A stretch of DNA of 64,000 bases from Anaerolineaceae bacterium (GCA_020634115.1 JACKCH010000016.1:124001-188000), one strand, 5' to 3'; shown: positions 16,067 through 27,900, counted from the first letter of the stretch. Program-made: numbers and translations. Notes: generated by a model from the letters alone, not told the origin.

Positions 16067-16481
16067 GTTGTCGTGGGCGGAACTTGTACGCCGAGTCCAT
16101 GAACGGGCAAATCTCCTGTGTGAATACTGTCAGACATCCCAGCGCATCACCGGGCAGGCAATGCATGTCGATCATATTGACCCGGATGGTGATGACTCCC
16201 TCGATAACCTGTGTTTATCCTGCGCGAACTGCAACATGAGCAAAGGGCGTGCAACTTCAGATGTTGATCCTGAAACTGGCGAAAGTGTCCCCCTGTTCAA
16301 TCCACGCACCCAGGACTGGTCAGAACACTTTGAATGGATGCCGGGCGGGATCGTTCTTCGAGGGCTAACACCAGTCGGCAGAGCAACCATACGGCGCTTG
16401 AAAATCAATCGGGATCGTATGCTTGGCACTCGCGCTAACTGGGTTTCTTTTGGCTTGCATCCCCCAAGTAAGCGGAAATAG
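16059..16481 (+). CDS. HNH endonuclease
   Basis: The 140-residue protein has a compact HNH/McrA-type nuclease motif: CEYC at about residues 23-26, MHVDHIDP (the His pair), DNLCLSCANCNMSKG with the second zinc-knuckle cysteines and the final catalytic region. The C-terminal half (LFNPRTQDWSEHFEW) is typical of a large family of small HNH proteins often coded after a short partner gene. It overlaps the partner by 8 bases and is followed after 3 bases by the HicB-like gene. It probably cuts DNA. The target and biological role are unknown. Confidence 0.85.
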   Translation: MSELSWAELVRRVHERANLLCEYCQTSQRITGQAMHVDHIDPDGDDSLDNLCLSCANCNMSKGRATSDVDPETGESVPLFNPRTQDWSEHFEWMPGGIVLRGLTPVGRATIRRLKINRDRMLGTRANWVSFGLHPPSKRK

Positions 16482-16484
16482 CGG

Positions 16485-16697
16485 ATGAGTCACTATCTGG
16501 TACTGCCCTATACAATCGAGGTCATTCCCGATGACGGTGCATGGTTCGTGCAGATCAAGGAACTGCCCGGTTGTATGACCGAAGTTGATGAGTGGGACGA
16601 GATTCTGCCTGCCATTGAAGATGCCAAGCGTCTTTGGATTGAATTGGCGTTGGAGCGAAGTCGCGCCATCCCGGAGCCAATGGGCATCCTCCGGTAG
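16485..16697 (+). CDS. HicB-like antitoxin-fold protein
   Basis: The 70-residue protein matches the start of the HicB/UPF0150 fold: a strand (YTIEVIPDDGAWFVQIKELPG) with the conserved 'PG' turn, then TEVDEWDEILPAIEDAKRLWIELALE. No HicA toxin is visible beside it and there is no DNA-binding tail, so it may be an orphan. It begins 3 bases after the HNH gene and is followed by a disrupted DUF2442 gene. Confidence 0.65.
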   Translation: MSHYLVLPYTIEVIPDDGAWFVQIKELPGCMTEVDEWDEILPAIEDAKRLWIELALERSRAIPEPMGILR

Positions 16698-16704
16698 GCT
16701 GGTG

Positions 16705-16980
16705 ATGAAGCAGAATGAAACCCCGCGTGAAGAAGACCGGCCAATCGGTGTGCAGGTCAGTGAAGGTATGTTGCGCGTGCCGCTTCAGGATGGACGTGAG
16801 ATTGCCACACCCCTGGAATGGTATCCTTCGCTGATGCAGGCCACGCCGGAACAATGAGCCAAGGTGGAACTGAGTTTATCGGGCATTTACTGGCCTGACT
16901 TGGACGAAGACCTCTCCATTGCCGGGATGCTGCGCGGCGTTCGCCCACCTCAGCAGCGGCAGACAGCGCACGAGCCATGA
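16705..16980 (+). pseudogene. DUF2442 gene with in-frame TGA
   Basis: The frame reads as a DUF2442 protein: GVQVSEGMLRVPLQDGREI, then TPLEWYPSLMQATPEQ, and after a TGA at 16855-16857 it continues in the same frame with GIYWPDLDEDLSIAGML, the usual DUF2442 C-terminal motif. The family normally has Arg (CGN) after 'ATPEQ', so a CGA-to-TGA change is the likely cause. The gene would be 91 codons. DUF2442 proteins are often antitoxin-like partners of small toxins. Sequencing error or natural readthrough are alternatives. Confidence 0.65.
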
Positions 16981-17023
16981 CACACCGGGAAATCCCCTGA
17001 CTGTCCCCAAATCCATAGATATT

Positions 17024-17043
17024 GTACAATAGATTAAATGTTC
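17024..17043 (+). promoter_or_regulatory. Promoter-like repeat, copy 2
   Basis: GTACAATAGATTAAATGTTC matches copy 1 at 15613-15632 except for one base and precedes the small paralog at 17060. Confidence 0.45.
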
Positions 17044-17059
17044 GATATAAGACTGTCTC

Positions 17060-17239
17060 ATGCCCTACGATCAATCCGACTCGAAAATTCCAGCCGAAGA
17101 ACTTGCTGCGCTACGAGCGATGGTAAATCTCTCGGATGATGCACTGTGGGCGGTTGCCCGCGAGCAGATGTCGGACGAAGTGCTAACACGGATGTCTGTG
17201 CTGATGACGAAGAACCATTTTGTCATCAGCACCATGTAG
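17060..17239 (+). pseudogene. Truncated paralog of the HNH partner protein
   Basis: The 59-residue frame (starting MPYDQSDSKIPAEELAALRA) matches the core of the protein at 15647-16066: LRAMVNLSDDALWAVAREQM against LKAMAYLSDDTLWTIAREQM, and the following RM..LMTKN segment against RI..LLTRN. It stops just where the paralog's EYKELEELVERG helix should begin. It has the same upstream repeat as its relative. Probably a decayed copy that lost its C-terminus and its own HNH partner. A short functional protein is possible. Confidence 0.5.
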
Positions 17240-17281
17240 ATTGTCCAATAAACGGTGTTCTTCAAAAAGAGGCAGTGATTC

Positions 17282-17719
17282 ATGGAAATGGACAAAGAGA
17301 TACCTGAAAATATGCTGGCTGCGTGTGGGATGAACTGTTATGTCTGTTACGTGCATTTGAAGAAAAACAAACCGTGTATGGGCTGTCATGGACGAGATGA
17401 TAGTAAGCCCAATCATTGCCGGGAATGCAAGATAAAAGATTGTGCAGTAAGTCATGGTGTTGATTTTTGTTTTGACTGTCCATCCTTTCCTTGTGTGATC
17501 ATCAAACGTCTGGATAGAAGCTATAGGCAAAGATACCAGGTAAGCCTCATTGACGGCGCTGTTTTGCTCAAGTCCATTGGCGCAAAACAATACCTGCTTA
17601 ACGAAAAAGCGAAGTGGTCGTGCGCTGATTGTGGCGGTATCGTATCTTTACATGACCGTGTCTGTTCAGAATGTGGAAAAGCGGTTCGGCCAAGTACCCC
17701 CCCAACAGATGAACCCTAA
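17282..17719 (+). CDS. Cysteine-rich DUF3795-type protein
   Basis: The 145-residue protein has 16 or so cysteines in CxxC-like sets: CGMNCYVCYVHL, CMGCHG, CRECKIKDCAVSHG, CFDCPSFPC, and a C-terminal zinc ribbon with CADCGG and CSECGK. This pattern is the DUF3795 family plus a ribbon, which probably binds zinc or iron-sulfur clusters. No biochemical role is known to me. It lies between the small remnants and the recombinase gene, so it is likely cargo of the element. AGAGG upstream supports the ATG at 17282. Confidence 0.75.
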   Translation: MEMDKEIPENMLAACGMNCYVCYVHLKKNKPCMGCHGRDDSKPNHCRECKIKDCAVSHGVDFCFDCPSFPCVIIKRLDRSYRQRYQVSLIDGAVLLKSIGAKQYLLNEKAKWSCADCGGIVSLHDRVCSECGKAVRPSTPPTDEP

Positions 17720-17742
17720 ATTAAACCATCAAGGAAATTCGA

Positions 17743-19526
<1,784 letters not shown>

Positions 19527-19540
19527 TTACCGGACGAAAT

Positions 19541-19568
19541 TGTATATTCGGGGCGGTATACCTGTCAA
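19541..19568 (-). promoter_or_regulatory. Promoter of tRNA-Ala
   Basis: On the minus strand TTGACA (19563-19568) is separated by 16 bases from TATACA (19541-19546), about 14 bases before the mature tRNA 5' end. This is a strong sigma-70-type match. Confidence 0.7.
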
Positions 19569-19621
19569 GGTTGGGTTCGCTGGCGCCACCAGAAAAGTAT
19601 GCTGTCAGGCGCACCCAACCT
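19568..19621. repeat. Inverted repeat AGGTTGGGT...ACCCAACCT
   Basis: A 9-bp perfect inverted repeat with further partial pairing (CGC...GCG) encloses about 36 bases directly upstream of the tRNA promoter. It could be a terminator-like hairpin or a small non-autonomous repeat. The rest of 19622-19781 shows nothing recognisable. Confidence 0.4.
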
Positions 19622-19781
19622 ACAATTCACATTCCAGTGGAGCGGGGGGGTGTTGAGATGGTCTATCGGCAAGCAACCCCGCCGTATCATATACCTCCCC
19701 GCCGCCAGTGAAGCCCTTTGTGTCAGCTGATACTTTTTACCGAAGATCATGCTTCCGCAAAGGGCATTCACAGATTGCGGC

Positions 19782-21176
19782 TTATACCTCTACTCGCAGG
19801 TGGAAGGACTTCGGCCGGGTCAGGCTTTCGTAGCCTAACACCGAGAGTGTGCAACCGCGCCCACTATCTTTGACACCTGTCCACGCCAGTTCCGGGTCAA
19901 GATAATCGCAGCGATTCATATACCAGGTGCCGGTGTTCACGTTATCCCCGATATGAATCGCCTGATCTACATCCTGCGTCCAGATCGAAGCCGTCAGTCC
20001 GTAGAGGCTGTCATTCATCAGAGCGATGGCCTCATCGTCATCTTTTACTTTCATGATACCGACCACCGGGCCGAAACTCTCTTCCATCATGACATCCATG
20101 CTGTGATCCACGTCCACCAGGATTTGCGGCGCGAGGTACGGTGTGCCGTCCTGGTTGGCAGGGAATAGCGCTGGGTCAATCAGCGCCTTCGCGCCTTTCT
20201 GCACGGCCTGAGCGATGTGCTGGCGCACGACATCCGCCGCGCTGGTACGCACCATCGGGCCAAGCGTTGTCGCTGGGTCGAGCGGGTTGCCCAACACGTA
20301 CTGTCTGGTCAGTTCCACCGCGCCCTCGACAAACTCGTCGTAGACATCCTGATGTACATAGATGCGCTCGACGCCACAGCAGGATTGGCCGCTGTTGAAG
20401 AATGCACCATCCACGACATTTTCAATCGCGTGGGCCATGTTGACATCCGGGCGTACATAAGCCGGGTCTTTACCGCCCAACTCCATGCCAGTGGCGATAA
20501 ACCGCTGGCTGGCAGCGGCCTGTACCGCGTGTCCGCCAGGAACAGAGCCGGTGAACGCCACAAATGCGACGCGCTCATCGCCGATTGCCTGATTGACGCC
20601 GGTGTGTGTCATGTGCAGATGTTGAATCACACCCTCCGGTATTCCGGCAGCGCGGAAGGCTTCGGTATAGCGTTCGGCCACCAGTGGCGTCTGGTTCGAG
20701 TGCTTGAGAACCACCGTGTTTCCGGCCATCAGCGCCGGGACGATCGAATTGACCGACGTGAGGTACGGGTAATTCCAGGGCGCTAAGACTAGCACTACAC
20801 CCAACGGCTCGCGGCGGATAAACCGCTGGAAACCATCTTTCGGCGCGGTGGGGAGGTCACGCAGCGCATCCGGTGCGATGGCGACCATGTGCCGGGCGCG
20901 TTCCTGGAAACCGCGTGTAATCTCCCCTGGGGAATAGCGGATAGGCCGCCCCATCTGCCAACTGAGTTCAGCGGCGACAGCATCCACGTTATCCAGCATG
21001 TACTGTACCGCCCGCTCACAGATCGCGGCGCGTTCTTCGATAGGCGTGTGTTTCCAGTCCCGCTGGGCGTCTACTGCCCGCCCCAAAGCGGTGTCAATCT
21101 CAGCTTCTGTCGCCAGTGGACGCTCAACATAAAGCGAGCCATCTACCGGTGTAATCGTTCGTTGTGTTGCGGTCAT
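19782..21176 (-). CDS. NAD(P)-dependent aldehyde dehydrogenase
   Basis: The protein is about 464 residues and has a standard ALDH core: APWNYP at about 134, the MELGGKDP motif with the general base Glu234, and NSGQSCC with the catalytic Cys268 (numbering from the GTG at 21182), followed by the LGPM and ESFGPV segments. It oxidizes an aldehyde to the acid with NAD(P)+. A GTG at 21182 is in frame, but the ATG at 21176 is better spaced from GGAG. It is the last gene of a unit with an SDR (stop overlaps) and a glutamine-synthetase-like enzyme. That grouping suggests oxidation of a gamma-glutamylated aldehyde in amine or polyamine breakdown. The substrate is inferred only from context. Confidence 0.85.
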   Translation of the reverse strand: MTATQRTITPVDGSLYVERPLATEAEIDTALGRAVDAQRDWKHTPIEERAAICERAVQYMLDNVDAVAAELSWQMGRPIRYSPGEITRGFQERARHMVAIAPDALRDLPTAPKDGFQRFIRREPLGVVLVLAPWNYPYLTSVNSIVPALMAGNTVVLKHSNQTPLVAERYTEAFRAAGIPEGVIQHLHMTHTGVNQAIGDERVAFVAFTGSVPGGHAVQAAASQRFIATGMELGGKDPAYVRPDVNMAHAIENVVDGAFFNSGQSCCGVERIYVHQDVYDEFVEGAVELTRQYVLGNPLDPATTLGPMVRTSAADVVRQHIAQAVQKGAKALIDPALFPANQDGTPYLAPQILVDVDHSMDVMMEESFGPVVGIMKVKDDDEAIALMNDSLYGLTASIWTQDVDQAIHIGDNVNTGTWYMNRCDYLDPELAWTGVKDSGRGCTLSVLGYESLTRPKSFHLRVEV

Positions 21177-21181
21177 CGTCA

Positions 21182-21955
21182 CTACTCCGGCGTCACGTAG
21201 GCAGCGGTGATGCCGCCATCCACCAGGAAGTTACTCCCGGTGACGAACGAGGACTCATCCGACGCGAGATACAGGGCAGCATAGGCAATTTCCTTCGCTT
21301 CGCCAAAACGCCCCATTGGGATATGCACCAGACGGCGGTTCTTCTTCTCGTCGGTGTTCAGGTATTTCATGAGCAATTCTGTCCGCAGTGGGCCGGGGCA
21401 AAGCGCATTCACGCGGATACCCTCACGGGCATGAATCGTCGCCAGTTCGCGGGTCATGGAAAGCACTGCGCCTTTGCTGGCAGTATAGGCCAACTGTGGC
21501 GTGGCTGCACCCAATGATGCCACAAACGAGGCAGTATTGATGATGCTGCCGCCACCCGCCCGGCGGATGGCCGGAATGCCGTACTTGCAGCCCAGGAACA
21601 CGCCTTTAACGTTGATTTGCATTGTCAAATCCCACACGTCCTCGGTGGTGTTGATGGCGTCGTCATCGTTGGCGTGGCTGATGCCCGCGTTGTTAAACAG
21701 GATGTGCAGCGCCCCGTAGGTATCCTCAGCGGCCTGAATCATCTTCTCGCAGTCGGCGGCTTTGGAGACATCGGCATGGACATAGATAGCTTTGCCGCCC
21801 TGCTGGGTGATTTCGTCCACCGTTTTCTGTCCGGCGGCGTCGTTCACATCCACCACGACAACCGACGCCCCTTCCTGGGCGAAAAGAACAGCGGTGTGAT
21901 AACCGATACCACTGCCCGCTCCGGTAATGAGTGCAACTTTATCTTGTAAGCGCAT
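21182..21955 (-). CDS. SDR-family oxidoreductase
   Basis: The 257-residue classical short-chain dehydrogenase has a TGAGSGIG cofactor loop at about 11-18, an Asp at the end of strand 2 (VVVVDVND), which favours NAD(H), an NNAG motif near residue 88, and a YTASK active site. It is located between the GS-like and ALDH genes on the minus strand, with its stop touching the ALDH start, so it is one transcription unit. It may reduce or oxidize an alcohol/carbonyl intermediate of the same amine pathway. The specific substrate cannot be told from sequence. Confidence 0.85.
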   Translation of the reverse strand: MRLQDKVALITGAGSGIGYHTAVLFAQEGASVVVVDVNDAAGQKTVDEITQQGGKAIYVHADVSKAADCEKMIQAAEDTYGALHILFNNAGISHANDDDAINTTEDVWDLTMQINVKGVFLGCKYGIPAIRRAGGGSIINTASFVASLGAATPQLAYTASKGAVLSMTRELATIHAREGIRVNALCPGPLRTELLMKYLNTDEKKNRRLVHIPMGRFGEAKEIAYAALYLASDESSFVTGSNFLVDGGITAAYVTPE

Positions 21956-22042
21956 GGCTTATTACCCCTAGTGTAAATAGAAAATCGTTGACCTTATCAC
22001 GCCGTATGTCGAAGTAAAATCGGCGTGGTTGGCTGCATGGTG

Positions 22043-23428
22043 TTAAATCCGTTCAAAATAGCGATTACGTTCCCAGTCCGTCACCCAACGGTTGAATTTC
22101 TGTACCTCGGTGCGGTAAAAGTGGGTGTAATGATCCACCACCGCATCCCCGAACGCCTGGCGGGAGAAGGTACTGTTGGCGAACAGGTCTACCGCGTGTT
22201 CCAGCGTATACGGCACGCGCGGCAGGTGCTGCGCGGAGTAAATATCACCCTCGAAAATCTCCGGTGGCTCAGTCCTGTTGGCGACCCCATCCAGCCCGGA
22301 GGCCAGCGCCGCCGCCAGTCCCAGGTACGGGTTACAGTCCGCACCGGGGATACGGCACTCAATCCGCAGACTCCTGCCCGAACCTACCACACGGAAACCG
22401 GCAGTCCGGTTGTCATAGCTCCAGGCGATGCGCGTCGGCGCCCAGGAAAAATCCACATAGCGTTTATAGGAATTGATGGTTGGGGCGTAGAACACCATCA
22501 CGTCCGGTACATGCGCCATCCATCCGCCCAGGAACCAGCGGAAAATATCCGAACCCATCACCGGGCCGAACGGTTTATCCCCAGCGAAGGCGTTTTCACC
22601 TTCCTGCCACAGGCTCATGTGGATGTGGCAGCTCGACCCTGCTGCCGCGTCCGGGGTAGGTTTCGCCATAAAAGACACACTCATGCCGAGCGAGTCGGCC
22701 AATTCCTTCATGCACTGTTTAAAGACCGTGTGACGGTCTGCCATGGTGAGAACGTCGGCGTAACGGATGTTTAGCTCATGCTGGCCGTGCCCCCATTCAC
22801 CTTTAGAAGTCTCAACCGGTACGCCGGACTGCTTGAGATGATGCCGGGCATGGCCGGTGAACTTCTCCTGTCGCGCTCCCTGGAGCATGTGATAATCTTC
22901 GATATACCAGCCCAACGGTTCGAGATGGTTGTACTCTTTTTCCGCCGCTTTTTTGTACGAATCCTCGTAAGCGTAATATTCCAATTCGGATGCTGCCATC
23001 GTTTTATATTGCGACTGCGCGGCCTGGTCAATCTGGTGGCGCAGAATCGAGCGTGGCGCAACTGGGGTATAGGTGTGGGTTTTTTCATCCTCAACATCGC
23101 ACAGCACAAACGCGGTTTTCTCCAGCCAACTGGCGATCCGCAGCGTGCTGAAATCCGGCACAAGATGGAAATCGCCATAGCCGCGCTCCCAGTTGGCAAA
23201 CTGATAACCGGGAACCGGATCCATCTCCATATCCACCGTCAGCAGGTAGTTACACCCATGCGTCCCGTGCGCAGCGGCATCGTCTACGAAGAATTCAGCA
23301 TCAAAACGTTTGCCCATCAGCCGACCATAGTGGTCAGTAAATCCCAGGACAATCGTTTCAATATCGCCGGCCTCAACCATATGGGTTAATTGGGCCATTG
23401 TCAACATGCCGCGTACTGTCGCCATCAT
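22043..23428 (-). CDS. Glutamine-synthetase-family ligase, PuuA/GlnA3-like
   Basis: The 461-residue protein has GS-family motifs: an N-terminal beta-grasp with VLGFTDHYGRLMGKR, the metal site region AASELEYYAYEDS, GHGQHELN near residue 215, AGSSCHIHMSLW with a conserved His near 265, NSYKRYV, and RIECRIPGADCNPYL near 380. The family variant with GK/RF near the start and the missing adenylylation Tyr region resemble gamma-glutamyl-polyamine or -ethanolamide ligases rather than housekeeping GlnA. AAAGGG lies just before the double ATG at 23423-23428. It heads the unit with the SDR and ALDH. I infer gamma-glutamylation of an amine as the first step of its breakdown. The exact amine is unknown. 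Confidence 0.8.
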   Translation of the reverse strand: MMATVRGMLTMAQLTHMVEAGDIETIVLGFTDHYGRLMGKRFDAEFFVDDAAAHGTHGCNYLLTVDMEMDPVPGYQFANWERGYGDFHLVPDFSTLRIASWLEKTAFVLCDVEDEKTHTYTPVAPRSILRHQIDQAAQSQYKTMAASELEYYAYEDSYKKAAEKEYNHLEPLGWYIEDYHMLQGARQEKFTGHARHHLKQSGVPVETSKGEWGHGQHELNIRYADVLTMADRHTVFKQCMKELADSLGMSVSFMAKPTPDAAAGSSCHIHMSLWQEGENAFAGDKPFGPVMGSDIFRWFLGGWMAHVPDVMVFYAPTINSYKRYVDFSWAPTRIAWSYDNRTAGFRVVGSGRSLRIECRIPGADCNPYLGLAAALASGLDGVANRTEPPEIFEGDIYSAQHLPRVPYTLEHAVDLFANSTFSRQAFGDAVVDHYTHFYRTEVQKFNRWVTDWERNRYFERI

Positions 23429-23698
23429 CTCTACCCTTTGCGCAAGAAATATTATGAATATGTTATGTTTTGTTTAAGACCCGGCGCGACTGCCATCCGG
23501 GTGAAAAACGGGTTCACCTGCCGCATTCGTCCCTCAAATACCGGCAAAAAACCCCGGTTGGCGCACTGTAACGAGCGACGCTAAATCTTAACATATTCTG
23601 CCTGAATTTGCCCACTTTATCTGGTCAGCGGGGTGAAGTATTTTGTGTAAATGGAGGTGGGGCAGGTGTCCCCGGTCACGCGGCCACAGCTATCCGAC

Positions 23699-24409
23699 TT
23701 AGTGCGATTTCCGAGAATCCATGTAAGTGGGGAACTCTAAGGGAAATGGCAGCCGGTACAAGGCGCTGACATCCACCTGCTGACCATTGATCGTGAAATC
23801 GCCAAAGACCAGTGGAAGCGACATACGGATATGTGCGGCTTTGTCAAGCGGGGCATTGATGTTACACACAATCATCCGGGGTGGGTCTTCAACAATAAGT
23901 GCCAGCAACATGGTTATTGTTCCATCGCCGGAGTTGAGCAGGTAGTATGCTGCGTCATACTGGTCCCAATGGAAACCACGCGGGACGGAAACGGCGGCCC
24001 TGCCGACATATTCCGGAATCTGGACGATCTGATTGAGAACACTTTCGGCGATGTTGGGGTCATTAGCCGGGAGATCGAACTCTTCCAGATAATGCACAAA
24101 CAGGTGCATTTGTATGCCCTTAATCTGGTTGTCGTCGGCGAACATGGTGCTGAATTCCTGCGCGATCAGGATTCCATCATCCATACTCCGCGCCTGCCAC
24201 CCTGATGGCACTTTCAGACGAAGCCGGACGCCGTCACTTGCTAGTTCGGCCCACTCGTTTGATGTTGAACGAACCTGTGCTGTTTCGCTTAAGGTCGCAG
24301 TTCCTTCTGGTGTATTATTTGATAAGTAGGCTGTCTGGCAGGCGGCCAGAAACCCCATGAACAACCACAATATACGCGCGAATTTACTCACAACAACGTC
24401 CGTGTTCAA
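23699..24409 (-). CDS. Predicted lipoprotein with a PsbP/DcrB-like domain
   Basis: The 236-residue protein has a short basic start, a hydrophobic stretch (ILWLFMGFLAAC) with the lipobox LAAC, and then a soluble region with the pattern 'DGVRLRLKVPSGWQAR' typical of DcrB/PsbP-like domains. It would be lipid-anchored and face outward. No partner gene: the divergent 537-bp gap lies upstream and a 270-bp gap downstream. The function is unknown. Confidence 0.6.
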   Translation of the reverse strand: MNTDVVVSKFARILWLFMGFLAACQTAYLSNNTPEGTATLSETAQVRSTSNEWAELASDGVRLRLKVPSGWQARSMDDGILIAQEFSTMFADDNQIKGIQMHLFVHYLEEFDLPANDPNIAESVLNQIVQIPEYVGRAAVSVPRGFHWDQYDAAYYLLNSGDGTITMLLALIVEDPPRMIVCNINAPLDKAAHIRMSLPLVFGDFTINGQQVDVSALYRLPFPLEFPTYMDSRKSH

Positions 24410-24544
24410 CAGTAATCTGTCCCGATGATGATGATCACTCTATCCTAGCATGACCCAGGAAGGGACAGTATAAACACTAAACACTTTCTCATGACAAGGG
24501 CCAGGCATATTTTGCCGAATCTTCAAGGCCCTCGAAAAATCCGA

Positions 24545-24588
24545 CATTAATTAATGTTTGCATTACCAAATTTGGTTTATACTAGTAT
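24545..24588. promoter_or_regulatory. Three adjacent perfect palindromes
   Basis: CATTAATTAATG (24545-24556), ACCAAATTTGGT (24565-24576) and ATACTAGTAT (24579-24588) follow each other within 44 AT-rich bases. They lie in a 537-bp gene-free stretch (24410-24946) between a lipoprotein gene and the multi-PAS kinase gene. They could be operators or a promoter core. Nothing else in the gap is recognisable. Confidence 0.35.
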
Positions 24589-24946
24589 TATAGGGGAAAT
24601 AATTGGGGTGATGGCTAGGATTTTGAGACCTTGTTTTACGAGCAAAATAATCCCTTATCGAAAGAACCAAATTTACTTAAATAGTAGTTACGCAGTTGAC
24701 CAATCGGGCGGGGGCTCGTGCCACTTATAGCTTTGTTAATGGAGTTTAATCGGGTACCAGGCAAGGTTTATTTGCCATATAGCAGCAACCACGTAGGGTT
24801 GCACGGCCCTTATTGAAGAGCCGATCTCCACACCATTTTTCAGAGTGCAAAAGCCCACTGTTCTACAAGAAATTTCTTCTCTAACTGTGTAACATCTGGT
24901 GTGATATATACCGCCCGGAGTATACATAAGCTGAGGGGCAAAACCG

Positions 24947-27900
24947 ATGACGGACGACGGGATGTTGGATCGCCTGAGGGAGAAAGAAGCCGCATTAGAG
25001 GCCGCACAGTCACGCATTATTGAGCTTGAAGCACAGTTGGCGCTCACCCGGCAGCCGCCAGTCACAGATAGTCACGCGCAGATGGAATCGCGCATTGAGA
25101 TGATTCTCGCCCACAGCCTCGATTGCATCGTACTGACCGATACAGATTTTAAGATTCAACAGACCAACCCTGCTTTTCGCACCCTGTTTCACCTTTCAGA
25201 TGATGAATGTCTTGAAGATTCTCTGTTTGATTTAATCCACCCGGATGATCGGGAGCGGGTGGAAACAGTGCTTCAGAGCGGGATCGCTGAGCGTACCGAT
25301 AAACGATTAGAAACGCAGCTTGTTTGGAAAGATCATGTCGTGATTGATGTGGAACTCAGCATGGATTATATTCATGCGCACACCACAGAATCTCCCGGGC
25401 TGATCTGCGTGATGCGCGATATAACTCAATACAAACAGAACCAGAAGGCGCTGAACGAAGAGCGCAACCTGTTGCGAACCCTGATTGATACTATACCTGA
25501 TTTTATTTATATCAAAGATACTCGGCATCGCTTTCTTCTCAGTAATGTGGCGCATGCCGAGGCCCGAGGGCATAGTACCCCGGACGACCTGATTGGTAAA
25601 ACCGATTTTGATTTCTTTTCGCCGGAACTAGCCAAGCAGTTTATGGCCGATGAAGTGGAAGTGATGCGTACTGGAACCCCCATGCTGAACTACGAGGAAC
25701 AGTCAATGGGGATTGGTGGTGAAGTTATGTGGGCATCATCCAGCAAAGTGCCTTTGTATAACATGGACGGGGAGATAATAGGTCTGGTAGGGATTACTCG
25801 TGACATCACTGATAGTAAAGCAATTGAAAATGCGTTGCTCCTGGAGCAGGAGAAGTTATACGAATCCCAACAGATGCTGCAAACTGTGCTGGATACAATT
25901 CCAGTGCGGGTTTTCTGGAAAGACCGTCATGGGATTTACCAGGGATGTAATCGGCTGTACGCCCAGGATGCCGGATTGTTTTCTCCGTCAGATATTGTTG
26001 GGAAGCGTGATGGCGACCTCCCCTGGACGGATGATGAAACAGCAGTTTATCTTGCCGCTGATGAGGCAGTGATGACGAGAGGTGTCCCTAAACTCAATTA
26101 CGAAGCATCCAAACATACAGCTATCGGAGAACACCTGATTGTTCAGGCCAACAAGTTGCCCATGCGGGATTTTCAGGGGCGGGTTGTGGGTATCCTGGGG
26201 ACATATATGGATATTACAGGCCGTAAACAGGCTGAAGATCAATTGCGTCGATATGCCAGAGAGATTGAAGACCTGTACAATAATGCGCCTTGTGGTTATC
26301 ACTCTATTGACGGACAGGGAGTCTACCTTCGAATCAATGATACGGAGCTAAAGTGGCTCGGCTATACCCGTGAGGAGGTGGTCGGCAAACTCAGGATTTC
26401 GGATATCCTAACCCCTGAAAGCCAAAAACTTATCGCCGTGAACTTTCCCATTGTTAAAGAACGAGGGCATGTTTCCAACCTAGAATTGGAGTTTATCCGC
26501 AAAGACGGCAGTATCCTGCCGGTGCTGGCGAGTGGTACAGCGATTTGGAACGAGAACGGTGAGTTCGCCATGAGCCGCTCAATCCTGTTTGATATGACCG
26601 AACGCAAGCAGATTGACGATGCCCTTCGCCACAGCGAACAACAACTGCGCGAGTCCCGGCGGATGCTGCAAACGGTCCTAGATACCATTCCGGTTGGGGT
26701 GTTCTGGAAGGATAAGGAGTCCGTTTACCAGGGATGCAACCGCCAGTATGCTTTAGATGCTGGCCTCGGTTCTCCAGCGACCATTGTGGGCAAACGGGAT
26801 ACGGATATATGGCCGAAAGCGAAAGCTGCTGAATATCTGAGCAGTGATCGGGGTATTCTGTCAAATAACATAACTCGGTCAGTTTTTGAAAACTCCCGTA
26901 TCAATGCAGCGGGTAATCTGATGTGGGTAGCGGTCACGAAAGTCCCGTTAGTGAACCCGGAAGGCGAAATCATCGGTATTCTGGGCGCTTACATGGATAT
27001 TTCAGATCGGAAGCAGGCGGAGGATGCGCTGCGTGAAAATGAGGAACGTCTCCGGATTTTGTTTGCAGCCATGCCGGATGCGATTTTGCTCATCACGGCC
27101 AAAGGGGTGATGGCTGATGTCAACCCGGCTGCGCTGCGCTTGACCGGACTGCCGCGTGAACAACTGATTGGTAAACATTTTTCCGAATTAGAGGGTGTGC
27201 TTTTATCAGACCATTGGGGCCATATCCAGGAGTCTTTGAGCCAGGATAAAACGGAGCTGGGACAGATGGATTGTCGCATCCAACATAATGATGGCACATT
27301 ACATAGCATTGAGGTGCTGTTTCATCCTGTACGGATTCGGGGGGAACGCTATAACCTGGGAATCGCCCGCGATATGACACTGCACAAACGTTACGAGGAG
27401 ACGCTGGAACGGGCGTTGGAGCAGGAACGTGAACTCGGCCAACTGAAATCGCGTTTTCTGTCCATCGCCTCGCATGAATTCCGCAATCCACTGGCCGTGA
27501 TTATGAGTTCAGCCGATATGGTCATCCGCTATCGTGACCGAATGTCAGACGTGGAAATGAATGACCGCCTGGAAAAAATACGGGGGCAGGTGGCTCATCT
27601 GAAGAGCATTATTGAGGATGTGCTGGAACTAGAAGGCCTGCAGCAAGGGCGAATCCACTTCAACCCGGAGAAGGGTAATCTGGATGCGTTGTGCCGTGAC
27701 ATTGTGGAGGAATTCAGCACGTCCCCCGGCCAGACTCATGAGCTGCGTTATACTGGCCCGGAAACACCCATTATCACGATTTTTGACCTACGTCTGATGC
27801 GCCAGGTCGTCACGAACCTGATCTCGAACGCCATTAAATATTCCCCCGGTAAGGATGTCATTTGGATTAATCTATGGTACGATGATGCGGCTCACCAACT

